Numbered from the stretch's first letter, positions 9,280 to 19,061 are shown. The stretch is DNA of 64,000 bases from Dyadobacter tibetensis Y620-1 (GCF_000566685.1 NZ_AZQN01000008.1:62001-126000); one strand, 5' to 3'. The notes: generated from the sequence alone by a model not told the origin. Numbers and translations: made by a program.

Positions 9280-9896
9280 ACTCCATTCTCCGGCTCCTGT
9301 TCTATCGTAATACCTTGCACCTGTTCGCAGCGGGAAATAAATCGCTCGAGCAAGGTATTCCGTATTTCGAGAATCATTTCGCAATCCATCTCAAATTGCT
9401 GCGAAATAACAGGTAATTCCATTTCTTTAACAATCCGCATAGCATCGTTCATTTGGATGTAGGCAAATTTCATTTTATAATGTTGAACCATATGTCGAGT
9501 GACCAACTGAGCCTGATCCAGAGCCTCTTCAGTCACTGTTTTATAGGCATTGATTAAGCCGGGCACCCCTAAAAGGGTTCCCCCGAAATAGCGCACCACC
9601 ACCACTAAAACATTGGTAAGTTCCCGGGAATACAGGGTGTTTAAGATGGGCCTGCCTGCGGTTCCCGAGGGCTCTCCATCGTCACTCATACGATAGCTCA
9701 TTCGATCTAAACCCAGACGGTAGGCATAACAATGATGCACCGCTTTGGGGTGTAATTCCTTTAGGTTTAAGAGGTATTGTTTGGCTTCTTCTTCCTTGAT
9801 AATTGGGTAAGCATAGGCCAGAAACTTACTTCCCTTGTCTTTATAGAAACCTTCGGAAGGCGTTTGTATGGTCTGAAAACTATCTTCGAATAACAC
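9276..9896 (-). CDS. YigZ/IMPACT family protein
   Basis: 206 aa, the usual size. It carries the family signatures DGEPSGTAGRP (73-83) and RYFGGTLLG (102-110), with a C-terminal ferredoxin-like domain (DUF1949). IMPACT-family proteins bind ribosomes or nucleic acids; the bacterial function is unclear. Its start lies 17 bases inside the MFS transporter gene, so the two are translationally coupled or at least co-transcribed. Confidence 0.9.
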   Translation of the reverse strand: MLFEDSFQTIQTPSEGFYKDKGSKFLAYAYPIIKEEEAKQYLLNLKELHPKAVHHCYAYRLGLDRMSYRMSDDGEPSGTAGRPILNTLYSRELTNVLVVVVRYFGGTLLGVPGLINAYKTVTEEALDQAQLVTRHMVQHYKMKFAYIQMNDAMRIVKEMELPVISQQFEMDCEMILEIRNTLLERFISRCEQVQGITIEQEPENGV

Positions 9897-11073
9897 GAGT
9901 TGCTAATTTTTTCTTATGGTAAATAATAGAAGTATAGATTAGTCCCAACAGGGCAAGTGCGGCCATAGCCATAAAAACCAAGGGGAAATTCTCTATTTTG
10001 TTGCTGAACAATTCAGCTGCTATGACGGCACCCAGACCGATACCCGCTTCCAGAGCAATATACATAGTGGCAATGGCACGCCCACGATTATGATCCCCAC
10101 TCAGATCCACAGTCCAGGCTGAAAGTACGGGCGATAACACCCCCATCGATATGCCAAATAACGCAGCCCCAACAAAAAAGACTGGGATTGACTGGGCAAA
10201 ACCAGTAAATAACATGGCAACAATCAGAAAGCAGCACCCCACTATAGCGACGGGTTCTCTTCCTCGGCGATCGGAGGTCTTCCCTGCCACTAGTCTCACC
10301 AGAAGGGAGAATAGGGTAAAAACCATAAAATACACGCCTCGATTATCCAGGCCCAGATGATCGCTAAAATCAGGCGTTACTGTAAGCACGGCCCCAAAAC
10401 TAAAATAGACCAGCAAAATGATCAATGCCGGTTTGAATACATCGGGTTCAAAAATATCCCTGCGGCTCAGCCTAAAAGAATCAAAGGAAAGTTTCTGTCT
10501 CTCCCGCAAGGTCTCCTTCATATTGATCAGGATGATAATAGACAAAAAAGCCAGTAACGAAGATGTATAAAAGAGCATATTGAGTGAAAATCTGTTGCTA
10601 ATAAGGCTCCCTATTGCTGGTCCAAAGGCAGATCCTATACCCATGCAAATTCCATGGATTCCCATAGCTTCTCCCCGGCGCGTCACTGGCACAATGTCGG
10701 CAACATAGGCCGATGTGCCCGTTGGCTTGAAGCCGGTAGAAAAACCATGAACCAGCCTTAACATTAAAAATGGTATGACAGTAGTGAAGATCGGATACAA
10801 GAACCCACATAAAACACAAACCAGGGAACCAAACACCATGACGGGTACCCTGCCCACCCGGTCTGTCAGCCGACCACTAAAGGGTCTGGAAAGACCCGCA
10901 GTCAAGGTAAATAGCCCAATGATAAATCCCTTATATTCTGCGCCACCCATAGCAGTCAGATACGCTGGCAACTCTGGGATAAGCATGTTAAAACTGGAAG
11001 AAAATAGAAAAGAACTTATTCCTAAAAGCCAAAATTGGGTGGTTAAAATACTAGGTACGGCATGCTGATTCAT
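9880..11073 (-). CDS. MFS transporter
   Basis: 397 aa with about 12 membrane segments. The loop 2-3 signature is GRLTDRVGRVPV, repeated in the second half as GKTSDRRGREPV, which is typical of the major facilitator superfamily. It resembles drug or sugar efflux members (YfcJ/multidrug type). The N-terminus MNQHAVPSILTTQFWLLGISS starts at the first ATG of the frame, and the region before it is non-coding. Overlap with the YigZ-family gene suggests an operon. The substrate is not predictable. Confidence 0.88.
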   Translation of the reverse strand: MNQHAVPSILTTQFWLLGISSFLFSSSFNMLIPELPAYLTAMGGAEYKGFIIGLFTLTAGLSRPFSGRLTDRVGRVPVMVFGSLVCVLCGFLYPIFTTVIPFLMLRLVHGFSTGFKPTGTSAYVADIVPVTRRGEAMGIHGICMGIGSAFGPAIGSLISNRFSLNMLFYTSSLLAFLSIIILINMKETLRERQKLSFDSFRLSRRDIFEPDVFKPALIILLVYFSFGAVLTVTPDFSDHLGLDNRGVYFMVFTLFSLLVRLVAGKTSDRRGREPVAIVGCCFLIVAMLFTGFAQSIPVFFVGAALFGISMGVLSPVLSAWTVDLSGDHNRGRAIATMYIALEAGIGLGAVIAAELFSNKIENFPLVFMAMAALALLGLIYTSIIYHKKKLATRVIRR

Positions 11074-11213
11074 GCCCTAAAAGTACAAATAATAAACCCG
11101 ATCGGCAATTCATATCATCCCTACTGTGTATCTGGTCACCATAATCCTCCAGTTTAAATGTAGCCCAAGGAATTAAACAGCGACCTCAAACCCAGAAAAT
11201 AGATTAGGACACT

Positions 11214-12518
11214 TTATTCATATCCAGGAAGTTTGAGGCATTGAATAAAGAACTTGTCGCAGATATAGAGCAAATTTGTTTTAGGATTAATGACAAAACT
11301 ATACAAACCAAAACCTGCCCTGCTGTCTAAACATTGATTGGGGGCCTTAGCCTTCCATTTAATCAAACCGGTGCGGCTATCAAGGCATTCGATCGTTCCT
11401 TTGCCACCGCTCGACATAATAAGATCCCCCTTATAAAGCTCTATCTGAGAGCTACCGGTTCCCACATTTCTGTTCTCCCAAATTATAGCACCCGTTTCCT
11501 TATCAAGTAGGGCGATTTCCTCGTGTTCGGACTTTGCTACTAAGCCATTTTTCAATAGCAACATACTCGCACGATTGAATCTATAATGCAGGTAGTCAAA
11601 AGCCTGCCTCCAAATCAGTTTGCCGGTAAAGGCATCAAGACAGTAAATATCAAAGGCTCCAGCATAATACAATTTATTATTTTCAAATAATATGGGGTTG
11701 GATGAGCTTTGAGCATACCTATCTATGCTATCTACCCTCCACAGAATTTCATTTTTACTTATATTCCAGGCTACCATATCGGCTCTATTTACCAAAGTTT
11801 TAATATTCCATTTCCTGCTTTGAAAGGTGGCAATCGTATCATTGTTATGGATGTAGAGTACTGGACATTCTAGATGACTCGTTAAATTGTTTTTCACAGG
11901 TTCAGTAAACAATAACTTTTCTTTACCTGTTTCGCTATCTATCTCAAATAAATAGCTTTCGTCAGTAATCTCCTTACCATCTGAAGGGAAATATACCTTA
12001 TTCCCGTATAAACTAATAAAAGGCCCCCCATTTCCCTGTTCATTTTTACCCGAAAATTTGCTATTCTTCCATAACAGATCACCATTATCACTAAAACAAA
12101 AGAGTTCATGCCAAGAAGTATAAATTAGCTTTCCCTCATGAACCACCAACTTTCTACCACTGTCAAAGATTAGATTCTTGGAATCACTGCTACGATCTTT
12201 ATATTTAGTCCATGATTCCATTATTTTATTACCGTCAAATTCGAAGTATCCCAATTTTGAATCGGTATTACTTTCTATATTCCCATGATCAGATCCAATC
12301 CAAAAAATATTTTTTCCATCTATTGAAAAGAATTGGGCTACTCCATAAGATGAGTCGGGAGCAATAATTTTCTGCCAAACCACCTTTAAAGTAGTATCAC
12401 AAACAGGTTTTGGCCATTCATAAGACGGATAGAAGGGCAGGTCAAAATTATTTTTACAGCTAAAAAAAACGGTAGCCACAAAAATGATGATGGTGTTCAT
12501 TTTTACAGAAAAAAACAT
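11214..12518 (-). CDS. PQQ-like beta-propeller lipoprotein
   Basis: 434 aa. A lipobox TVFFSC places the lipidated Cys at 21, and Lys6 gives the charged n-region, which supports the first ATG. The mature protein is a series of WD/PQQ-like blades: repeated pattern of hydrophobic strand, then 'aldaxTGkxxW' such as CLDAFTGKLIWRQ, LLDKETGAIIWEN and CLDSRTGLIKWKA. Such folds serve as protein-protein scaffolds or, rarely, quinoprotein enzymes; I see no PQQ-binding evidence. The ATG is 2 bases after the stop of the lipase-like gene, so it is the third gene of an operon with the T9SS protein and the lipase. Confidence 0.75.
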   Translation of the reverse strand: MFFSVKMNTIIIFVATVFFSCKNNFDLPFYPSYEWPKPVCDTTLKVVWQKIIAPDSSYGVAQFFSIDGKNIFWIGSDHGNIESNTDSKLGYFEFDGNKIMESWTKYKDRSSDSKNLIFDSGRKLVVHEGKLIYTSWHELFCFSDNGDLLWKNSKFSGKNEQGNGGPFISLYGNKVYFPSDGKEITDESYLFEIDSETGKEKLLFTEPVKNNLTSHLECPVLYIHNNDTIATFQSRKWNIKTLVNRADMVAWNISKNEILWRVDSIDRYAQSSSNPILFENNKLYYAGAFDIYCLDAFTGKLIWRQAFDYLHYRFNRASMLLLKNGLVAKSEHEEIALLDKETGAIIWENRNVGTGSSQIELYKGDLIMSSGGKGTIECLDSRTGLIKWKAKAPNQCLDSRAGFGLYSFVINPKTNLLYICDKFFIQCLKLPGYE

Positions 12519-12520
12519 GG

Positions 12521-13924
12521 CTATTGGGCGTCAAGTTTAAAAAAAACACCATGCAAGCCATCAAACAATTCTCGGGATCGATATTTCAACTCAGGCGAAT
12601 TCCTCTCCTGCATATGTGAATTGTTGGGTAGTTCCACTTGATTAGCCGCACTCACCCCCGGGAATGCCTTTTGCGATTCTACAAGCACTACCCCGTCGGA
12701 GGGTTTTAAAGAATTGGTAGTGGTGGTAACTGTGTAAGATTGGGTTAAGGTATAACCCGCTATCTCGGGACAGGGTTGAGCAGAGGATATCTGTGGGTAC
12801 CCATTCCCGTCAATTGGTGTATAGTAGCAGGTGTTGGTAGTAGTGTTGGTAATGCTAGCGGCTCCTATCACATCCAACCATTTACTATTGATGTTTTCAA
12901 GAAAATTGATCGCATCGCTCAGTGCCGAAATCCTATCTTTGTAAGGCCATGCACCGATACACCAAAAAAGGAGTGAATGGTTCGAGCAATGAACGAAAAG
13001 TGCGAATTCCTGACTTTGACGAGCGGCTTTATAATCCATCAATATTTTTTGTCCATCCACCACACCCTGATAGTCGTTGGTGGCTCCAAATGTAGGCTCC
13101 TCATTCGGATCATTCCTAAAATAATGCAAAACCCTCCAAAATACATCATTAGGATCCTTGTTGCCATAAAAAGCGACTTTTTGAATATTGGACGTATTGT
13201 TCTGATGAAATGTATTTAGGTCATTTAATTCTGAAGAACCTACCATGTAAGAATTGGCCACTGCAGAGGTGAAATGCCCTGCCACGATATCCACTACACT
13301 GAATCGATTAGCGTCATTAGGCACTACAAAATCACAAAGTGAATTCGAAAAATTTTCGCTAATTCTCTTTGCAACCGGCCAGAACAATCCTTTTAAAAGT
13401 GGAGCCTCTTGCAATGTGCTCTGAATTTCTACCTTTAAGAGCTTGTTACAGGCATTGTTAGCCAATGGAAAAAGTTTGGAGTCCCGATTATTGATAATTT
13501 GGGCTCCGCCATGGGGTGAGCCAATGGTCACTATTCCGCCAAAGGTTCGGGGGACACCGGAGTATTGAATCAGCTGATCTGCTTTTCTGGAAACTATCCC
13601 TCCCTGGCTATGCGCTATAATGAAGCTATTGGCTCCAAAGCTGGCAGCATTCGGTTTTGTGAAAATTTGCTCTTTCACTCGATCGGCACAAGCCTGCAAA
13701 CCATATTGCTGTCCATCCGAATAGATGATATCGCTGAACACATTGGCTTTTCGTGATGGATAGTCCGGAGCACCATAACTAATAGCACCGGCAAAATCAG
13801 TAAATGAAAAACTATTCCCCCCTAATCCGTGTACGAAGTACAGATTTTTAGTATGCTGGGCATTAGCATTAGTCGAAGCTTCTATAATTGATAGAAACAA
13901 GACAAAACATAGTACATTTTTCAT
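12521..13924 (-). CDS. Secreted lipase-like alpha/beta hydrolase
   Basis: 467 aa from the ATG at 13924, which follows the upstream stop by 4 bases and gives a good signal peptide (MKNVLCFVLFLSII...ANAQ); an ATG at 13942 in the same frame would overlap the upstream gene. The motifs are FVHGLGG (oxyanion) and AHSQGG (Ser106 nucleophile), followed by SPHGG, as in PGAP1-like and triacylglycerol lipases. The C-terminal 130 residues, from about 340, do not look like a known domain and contain TTTTNSLKPSDG. There is no clear T9SS sorting domain. Middle gene of the three-gene secreted-protein operon; the natural substrate is unknown. Confidence 0.78.
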   Translation of the reverse strand: MKNVLCFVLFLSIIEASTNANAQHTKNLYFVHGLGGNSFSFTDFAGAISYGAPDYPSRKANVFSDIIYSDGQQYGLQACADRVKEQIFTKPNAASFGANSFIIAHSQGGIVSRKADQLIQYSGVPRTFGGIVTIGSPHGGAQIINNRDSKLFPLANNACNKLLKVEIQSTLQEAPLLKGLFWPVAKRISENFSNSLCDFVVPNDANRFSVVDIVAGHFTSAVANSYMVGSSELNDLNTFHQNNTSNIQKVAFYGNKDPNDVFWRVLHYFRNDPNEEPTFGATNDYQGVVDGQKILMDYKAARQSQEFALFVHCSNHSLLFWCIGAWPYKDRISALSDAINFLENINSKWLDVIGAASITNTTTNTCYYTPIDGNGYPQISSAQPCPEIAGYTLTQSYTVTTTTNSLKPSDGVVLVESQKAFPGVSAANQVELPNNSHMQERNSPELKYRSRELFDGLHGVFFKLDAQ

Positions 13925-13928
13925 GAGC

Positions 13929-15038
13929 TTATTGTTTAACAAATTGTTGACGAATTACTCCAGTAGAATGCGTTAACTTAACGGTGTAGAGCCCTGGAGC
14001 TAACTTGCTCACATCCAGCTTAATGGCCCCTTTATCCTGATCTAAGATCACGGTTAAAACACTTAACCCATAGTTATTTTCGATCGTTATACCACTCGGA
14101 ATCAAATCTTTAGAATATTTTGCGGTTATCTCAGTGGCAGTCGGATTTGGAAATAAGCGCAAGACCCTATCTGTCTGGCTATCCAAGTCGAAATCCTCTA
14201 ACTCGCCAGATTTTTTGTCATCAAAAACTCTTTTGCCATCCAGTTCATAATGCTCGTAACGTACATAACTAGTTTTATAAATATTGGCATAACCTTGATG
14301 CTCTTCTTTATGTCGTTCGAATACTTTAAGAGCTTTTGATTCATTTTTGAATACTTTCTTAAAATAGATCTCTTCACTTTTTAGCTCATGATCTTTTGAG
14401 TCATTTGTTTTTCTATTAACAATATAATTTTTCGTATCAATTTCGGTTTCTTGGGTGGTACCGAAATCCAAATAAGTGCCGTCTACATTCGTTTTCAAAG
14501 CCCTTTTTAATAGTACATGTCCATTTGGCAATTCTTTAAATGATACATTTTGAGCCTTTGCTTCCAACTTAATTGTGTTAGCATCTGGAAACTCAAAAAC
14601 ATTCAGACGATTTCCTGTGCTCTTAATATCCTTATCAATTTGGCTTCTTAATTCTTCAGAATGTTCTCTTTCAAATATCAAATCGCCTTTCGAATTGTAA
14701 ATTTTGGTACCAATATTATCCGTGACAATCTTTTTGGTGTCGGGGTACCAGGTTTCATTTTTGTTTGTCACGAGGTATTCTTTCGTTTCACTGAAGTAAT
14801 CGCCATCTATTGCTTTAGTCATTTTGTATACCTCCCTTGTAGGTCTCATTTCAATAAGATCTTGAGAACTCACATTTTTTAGAAAGACTTTATTACTCAC
14901 TTCGTAATGTGTGTCCTCAGTTACGGTGTACGAAATCGTATTTTGTGCTTTAACGGGCAGTGACAGCAGAATAAAGATAAAAACTACCCGGCCTAGAAGA
15001 ACAGTTATTTTCGTGGAGAGACAAATAATTGTTTTCAT
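13929..15038 (-). CDS. T9SS-sorted exported protein, first gene of the operon
   Basis: 369 aa with a signal peptide (1-31, ending VKAQ). The central region is rich in charged residues and beta strands, and I recognise no domain. The last 75 residues form a type A T9SS sorting domain: LRLFPNPTATEITAKYS at the start, KLDVSKLAPGLYTVKL and the final RQQFVKQ. The protein is thus expected to be exported and anchored to, or released from, the cell surface by type IX secretion. The next gene (lipase-like) begins 4 bases after its stop. Function unknown; localisation call is firm. Confidence 0.75.
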   Translation of the reverse strand: MKTIICLSTKITVLLGRVVFIFILLSLPVKAQNTISYTVTEDTHYEVSNKVFLKNVSSQDLIEMRPTREVYKMTKAIDGDYFSETKEYLVTNKNETWYPDTKKIVTDNIGTKIYNSKGDLIFEREHSEELRSQIDKDIKSTGNRLNVFEFPDANTIKLEAKAQNVSFKELPNGHVLLKRALKTNVDGTYLDFGTTQETEIDTKNYIVNRKTNDSKDHELKSEEIYFKKVFKNESKALKVFERHKEEHQGYANIYKTSYVRYEHYELDGKRVFDDKKSGELEDFDLDSQTDRVLRLFPNPTATEITAKYSKDLIPSGITIENNYGLSVLTVILDQDKGAIKLDVSKLAPGLYTVKLTHSTGVIRQQFVKQ

Positions 15039-15411
15039 AATATATGATTTACTTTATAGTGTAAATTCACTATTAAATTAGACATAAAATAATATAAAAC
15101 AAAGTAAAAACTACACTATTCTTTCAAAAAAATAACTAAAATTAATAGCCATAGACTGTTAGATTATCAACAAAGCTGAGGCCGGCTTCTGAATACCGGA
15201 AAGGCAATCGGAAATGGGGCTAGATCACGACCAGCCTAAAAGATTTATAAACAATTAGTTTATATACAATCTTGTAATTATTGATTAAAAATAACATCGA
15301 ACTCGATCCATCAATATCAGGATACCCTCGTTCTTCAGAGTCTTATGCCAATCGGTATAATATTTTCCCTTACTCCTTTTCCCAATGGTTCTTTTTCACC
15401 AACTTTAAAAA
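15039..15411. other. 373-base divergent intergenic region with ATAGTG-type inverted repeats
   Basis: The region between the T9SS operon (minus) and corA (plus) is AT-rich on its left side. ATAGTGTA (15056-15063) faces TTCACTAT (15066-15073), and TACACTAT recurs at 15112-15119, so one motif appears three times within 64 bases just before the operon start. This could be an operator. I find no TAnnTTTG box on either strand near the two starts and no coding sequence. Confidence 0.4.
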
Positions 15412-16356
15412 ATGGTACGGATATTCTATAAAGATGGGCGCATGGTACGCAGGGAGGATGATCTTCGGGCTCTAGGTCAGGTAAAAAATCTGCTATGGGT
15501 CGATTTACAATCACCTACTATGGAAGAGGAAGAATGGGTGGAAAGTCAGTGTGAGATTAGCTTTCAAACGCCACAGGAAATCGTGGAGATTGAAAGTAGC
15601 TCCCGTTTTTTCGAACAAAATGATACCATCAATGCTAACTCCAATTTCTTACGAATTGACAAGGATGGCTATGAGACCTATCCCGTTTCATTCCTGTTAC
15701 ATAGGGGGGTACTTTTCACCTTTCGAAGAGGTGATTCTCAGACCTTCGCAGATACAGTAAAGAAAATGAAAGTCAGCCCGCATACTTTTCAGTCTGGAGT
15801 AGACTTTATGCTGATGTTACTCGAAACACGAATAGAGGCTGATGCCGATTCCTTGGAGGCCATCTCTAAGGATATAAGCACAATCAGTAAGTCCCTTACT
15901 CATGAGCAAAAAGCGCGACAAGAAGTACTCATACGTATCAGTGGTTTACAGGAAATTACGATGATGCTCCGCGAGACAAGTATAGATAAACAAAGGGTTC
16001 TGTCGGGAGTTCTCAGAAGCCTGAATTTTCCCGAAAATAGAAAGGAACATTTACGCATTATTTTGAAAGACATCAATTCTTTGCTGGAGTATACGACTTT
16101 TAACTTCGAACGTCTGGAGTACTTACAAAATACCTTTATGGGTTTAATCAACCTTGAGCAAAGCCAAGTGATAAAAATATTCACGGTGGTAACGATCATC
16201 TTTATGCCCCCCACCTTAATAGCGGGAATCTTTGGTATGAATTATCATAATCTGCCTACCAGTCAGTCTCCTTACGGCTTTGCAGCCTCATTACTTATGA
16301 TGGTTGGTTCCTCGCTCACCGTCCTCTGGTACTTTAGAAGAAAACGCTGGATTTAA
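15412..16356 (+). CDS. corA: CorA-family divalent metal ion transporter
   Basis: 314 aa, normal for CorA. A long soluble N-terminal domain (1-250) is followed by two C-terminal membrane helices; the first ends with the pore signature GMN (275-277, in FGMNYHN), which is diagnostic. The protein ends in RRKRWI, a positively charged cytoplasmic tail. CorA forms a pentameric channel that takes up Mg2+ (or Co2+/Ni2+) across the inner membrane. It is a single gene on the plus strand, with convergent neighbour glycosyltransferase. Confidence 0.92.
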   Translation: MVRIFYKDGRMVRREDDLRALGQVKNLLWVDLQSPTMEEEEWVESQCEISFQTPQEIVEIESSSRFFEQNDTINANSNFLRIDKDGYETYPVSFLLHRGVLFTFRRGDSQTFADTVKKMKVSPHTFQSGVDFMLMLLETRIEADADSLEAISKDISTISKSLTHEQKARQEVLIRISGLQEITMMLRETSIDKQRVLSGVLRSLNFPENRKEHLRIILKDINSLLEYTTFNFERLEYLQNTFMGLINLEQSQVIKIFTVVTIIFMPPTLIAGIFGMNYHNLPTSQSPYGFAASLLMMVGSSLTVLWYFRRKRWI

Positions 16357-16379
16357 AGGCGGGTTTAGCGGACTACTGC

Positions 16380-17267
16380 CTATTTCAGCAGCCGGTAATT
16401 TCTAAATTCAAATAACCTCCTACCTGTTTTCTTTTCAAACCAGTATAATAGTGCGTTTTTTAGCTTAAATTTCTTTCGACTAATGTCCAGATCTACCTTC
16501 CAGTTCTGGGCTAGAATTCTATTTGTCATAACCGCTGGGTGGGTTCCTTCAAATTCTTTTAAAGAATCGAAAGCATTATAATCGAACACGTCATCGGATC
16601 GCAATTCTTTTTCCCAAGCCTCTCCCTCTTTCCAAAACCTGCTGACATTTTTAATTTTTGTTTTCATCTGTTTGGGGCTTTTAACCCATCCATAATGATA
16701 AATAGCTGCTCCACAATGCTTAACCATCAATTTCTCCTGCCCACGTCGAAACCCCTGGGCATCTCGATAGGCAGATATAGGCGTCTTGCTGGGATTATTT
16801 TCATTGCGGATGATACGAATCTCCCTTCGGTACCATTTTCGGCTATCACCATGATACCGATACGTGCCAAAGAAATGTAGGTAGTCAAAGAGTAAACCTT
16901 CCACCCGTTTATCGTCCACATATTGCTCACATGCCTGCCTGATCTGCTGATGGTATTGTTCATGAAGTACTTCGTCGGCCTGGATATAAAAAGCCCAGTC
17001 AGAATCGGCAGCTATCTGGGCCAGGGCTTTGTCTGTCTCTACTGCCAATACCTGCCCCCCTTTTCGCAGATTCATATCCCATTCGGTCTGCACGATCCGA
17101 ATCTTATCCGAATCAATGGCCTGAATTAACTTCAGGGTATCATCATCGCTCTTCCCCACACTTACCAGCATTTCATCTACTACAGGTAAAATGGATTTAA
17201 TGGCCTCGACGATCGGATAATCATTTAATATGGCGTTGCGAATGATAGTAAATCCCGAAATTTTCAA
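16380..17267 (-). CDS. Family 2 glycosyltransferase
   Basis: 295 aa. The N-terminus MKISGFTIIRNAILNDYPI and VVDEMLVSVGKSDDDT form a GT-A fold of the family 2 type. The acidic motif IQADEV around residue 98 is the likely metal/donor site. No membrane segment is visible, so it is cytoplasmic. It probably transfers a sugar to a glycan or lipid carrier, but there is no glycan cluster around it to show which. Single gene, convergent with corA and divergent from nrdB. Confidence 0.82.
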   Translation of the reverse strand: MKISGFTIIRNAILNDYPIVEAIKSILPVVDEMLVSVGKSDDDTLKLIQAIDSDKIRIVQTEWDMNLRKGGQVLAVETDKALAQIAADSDWAFYIQADEVLHEQYHQQIRQACEQYVDDKRVEGLLFDYLHFFGTYRYHGDSRKWYRREIRIIRNENNPSKTPISAYRDAQGFRRGQEKLMVKHCGAAIYHYGWVKSPKQMKTKIKNVSRFWKEGEAWEKELRSDDVFDYNAFDSLKEFEGTHPAVMTNRILAQNWKVDLDISRKKFKLKNALLYWFEKKTGRRLFEFRNYRLLK

Positions 17268-17373
17268 AACTAAGATAGGTTAATAAGTGAGACTGGCAAA
17301 GTTACTGTTTTTTACTATAATTAATAGGTCAGCTAGGCCAGAGCCATCAGGATCCTAGAATTGCCGAAATGTT

Positions 17374-17405
17374 TTTGACAATGCGGGCCAAAGAGCGTAG
17401 ATTTG
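17374..17405 (+). promoter_or_regulatory. Promoter of nrdB (TTTG -33 and TAGATTTG -7)
   Basis: TTTG at 17374-17377 and TAGATTTG at 17398-17405 are separated by 20 bases, a full match to the Bacteroidota sigma-factor pattern TTTG-N19/20-TAnnTTTG. The start codon at 17482 lies about 75 bases downstream. No NrdR box is visible. Confidence 0.65.
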
Positions 17406-17481
17406 TCGCCCTCCTGAACGTATTGATTCATACGATTGCCTGATATAAAAAAGCATTCATCCAAAGAAATAATAGATAGCT

Positions 17482-18489
17482 ATGACACAAGAAACCAATA
17501 AAAAGATGTTGCCCGAACCCTTGCTACAGGAAGACCCTATGCGATTTGTATTATTCCCTATCAAACATAATGACATATGGGAAATGTATAAAAGACATGA
17601 AGCTTCATTTTGGACTGCTGAAGAGATTGATTTATCACAAGATCAAAAAGACTGGGAAAACCTTAATGACGGAGAGCGCCATTTCATATCTCATGTACTG
17701 GCTTTCTTTGCGGCCTCCGACGGGATTGTTAACGAAAACCTGGCCGTAAACTTCCTTAGTGAAGTCCAGTATGCCGAAGCCAAATGCTTCTACGGATTCC
17801 AGATTGCCATGGAGAATATTCACTCGGAAACATATAGCCTTCTCATTGATACCTATATCAAAGATAACACCGAGAAGGATCGATTGCTACGCGCAATGGA
17901 CACCATTCCTTGCGTTCAGAAAAAAGCGGAATGGGCACTTAAATGGATTAACAGCCCCGTTTTCGCAGAGCGCATTATCGCTTTTGCTGCCGTAGAAGGA
18001 ATATTCTTTTCAGGCTCTTTCTGTTCCATTTATTGGCTCAAAAAGCGTGGTTTGATGCCTGGACTATCTTTCTCCAACGAGCTTATTTCTCGTGACGAAG
18101 GTCTTCATTGTGAGTTTGCCTGCTTACTATACACCCGCCATATCGTCAACCAACTCGACCCTGAGCGGGTAAAGGAAATTATGATCGACGCGGTGAAAAT
18201 AGAGCAGGAATTTGTGACCGATGCACTTCCGGTATCTCTTATCGGCATGAATGCTACCTTGATGAACCAGTATATCGAATATATTGCCGATTTCTGGTTA
18301 GAGCGTTTAGGTTGCGAAAAGGTTTATGGATCTACCAACCCATTCGATTTCATGGAGCTCATTTCCCTTCCAGGGAAAACTAATTTCTTCGAGAAAAGAG
18401 TTGGTGAATATCAGAAAGCTGGGGTAATGAGTGGCGTAAAGGACAAGGAAAACGGAGGACATAAGATTTCTTTCGAGGAAGACTTCTGA
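17482..18489 (+). CDS. nrdB: Class Ia ribonucleotide reductase small subunit
   Basis: 335 aa, of the eukaryote-like R2 type. The di-iron ligands can be placed by their spacing: Asp80 (FFAASDG), Glu111 and His114 (MENIHSE), Glu172 (AAVEGIFF), Glu206 and His209 (RDEGLH). The radical tyrosine is Tyr118 in IHSETY. The C-terminal tail ends SFEEDF, the docking peptide for the large subunit. It supplies the radical for reduction of ribonucleotides to deoxyribonucleotides. nrdA is not in this window, whereas nrdA and nrdB often lie together. A 12-bp-stem terminator follows. Confidence 0.97.
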   Translation: MTQETNKKMLPEPLLQEDPMRFVLFPIKHNDIWEMYKRHEASFWTAEEIDLSQDQKDWENLNDGERHFISHVLAFFAASDGIVNENLAVNFLSEVQYAEAKCFYGFQIAMENIHSETYSLLIDTYIKDNTEKDRLLRAMDTIPCVQKKAEWALKWINSPVFAERIIAFAAVEGIFFSGSFCSIYWLKKRGLMPGLSFSNELISRDEGLHCEFACLLYTRHIVNQLDPERVKEIMIDAVKIEQEFVTDALPVSLIGMNATLMNQYIEYIADFWLERLGCEKVYGSTNPFDFMELISLPGKTNFFEKRVGEYQKAGVMSGVKDKENGGHKISFEEDF

Positions 18490-18497
18490 TCAGAATC

Positions 18498-18535
18498 AGA
18501 GGCTCTGAAATTACATTTCCGAGTTCAGAGCCTCT
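18498..18535. terminator. Bidirectional terminator between nrdB and recX
   Basis: AGAGGCTCTGAA (18498-18509) and TTCAGAGCCTCT (18524-18535) make a perfect 12-bp stem with a 14-base loop, located 9 bases past the nrdB stop and touching the recX stop codon. There is no long T-run. Its core GGCTCTGAA recurs in the terminator at 39254-39288. Confidence 0.75.
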
Positions 18536-18992
18536 ATTCAATAACCCTGTCGAGAACTTTCCACACCATTTCCGACTCATAACCCTTTCCAAGAGCAAAT
18601 CGGAGTAGTTTTTGTTTCAGTTTAAACCGATCACGCTCCCTTGAAGCCAGCGTATGTTTCTTTTTCAGCAACATTTCCTCTAATTCTTGTTGATAGGATT
18701 CTTCTTCTATCTCAGCCATTCCCTGCCCGATATTATAGTCACTTAACCCACGACGCTGGAGCTCCTGCCGGATTTTTCGTCGCCCCCAGCCTTTTATTCT
18801 AAACTTACCTCCGGCATAACTTTTGGCAAAGCGTTCCTCATTAAGGTAGTTTTGCGAGATAAGCTCGGCAATAAGTTCCTCAGCCTCGTCTCCCCACACA
18901 TTCCATTTCTTGAGCCTCTGGCGCACCTCTTCCTGAGTACGTTCCTGATAGGCACAATAAAGGGCTGCTTTCTGCAAAATAAGCCGATCCAT
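18534..18992 (-). CDS. recX: RecX regulatory protein
   Basis: 152 aa. The sequence is built of three tandem three-helix repeats, with the typical CAYQERTQEEVRQRLKKW at the start, LIAELISQNYLNEERFAKSYAGGKFRIKGWGRRKIRQELQRRG in the middle and the YESEMVWKVLDRVIE ending. RecX binds RecA filaments and regulates recombination. recA itself is not adjacent. Single gene between nrdB (convergent) and a phosphoesterase (divergent). Confidence 0.9.
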   Translation of the reverse strand: MDRLILQKAALYCAYQERTQEEVRQRLKKWNVWGDEAEELIAELISQNYLNEERFAKSYAGGKFRIKGWGRRKIRQELQRRGLSDYNIGQGMAEIEEESYQQELEEMLLKKKHTLASRERDRFKLKQKLLRFALGKGYESEMVWKVLDRVIE

Positions 18993-19061
18993 ACTTTTTA
19001 ATTAATGGTTAAATATTACTAATTTAAACACAAGAATAAATATTTTTCTCTCAGAATGACC

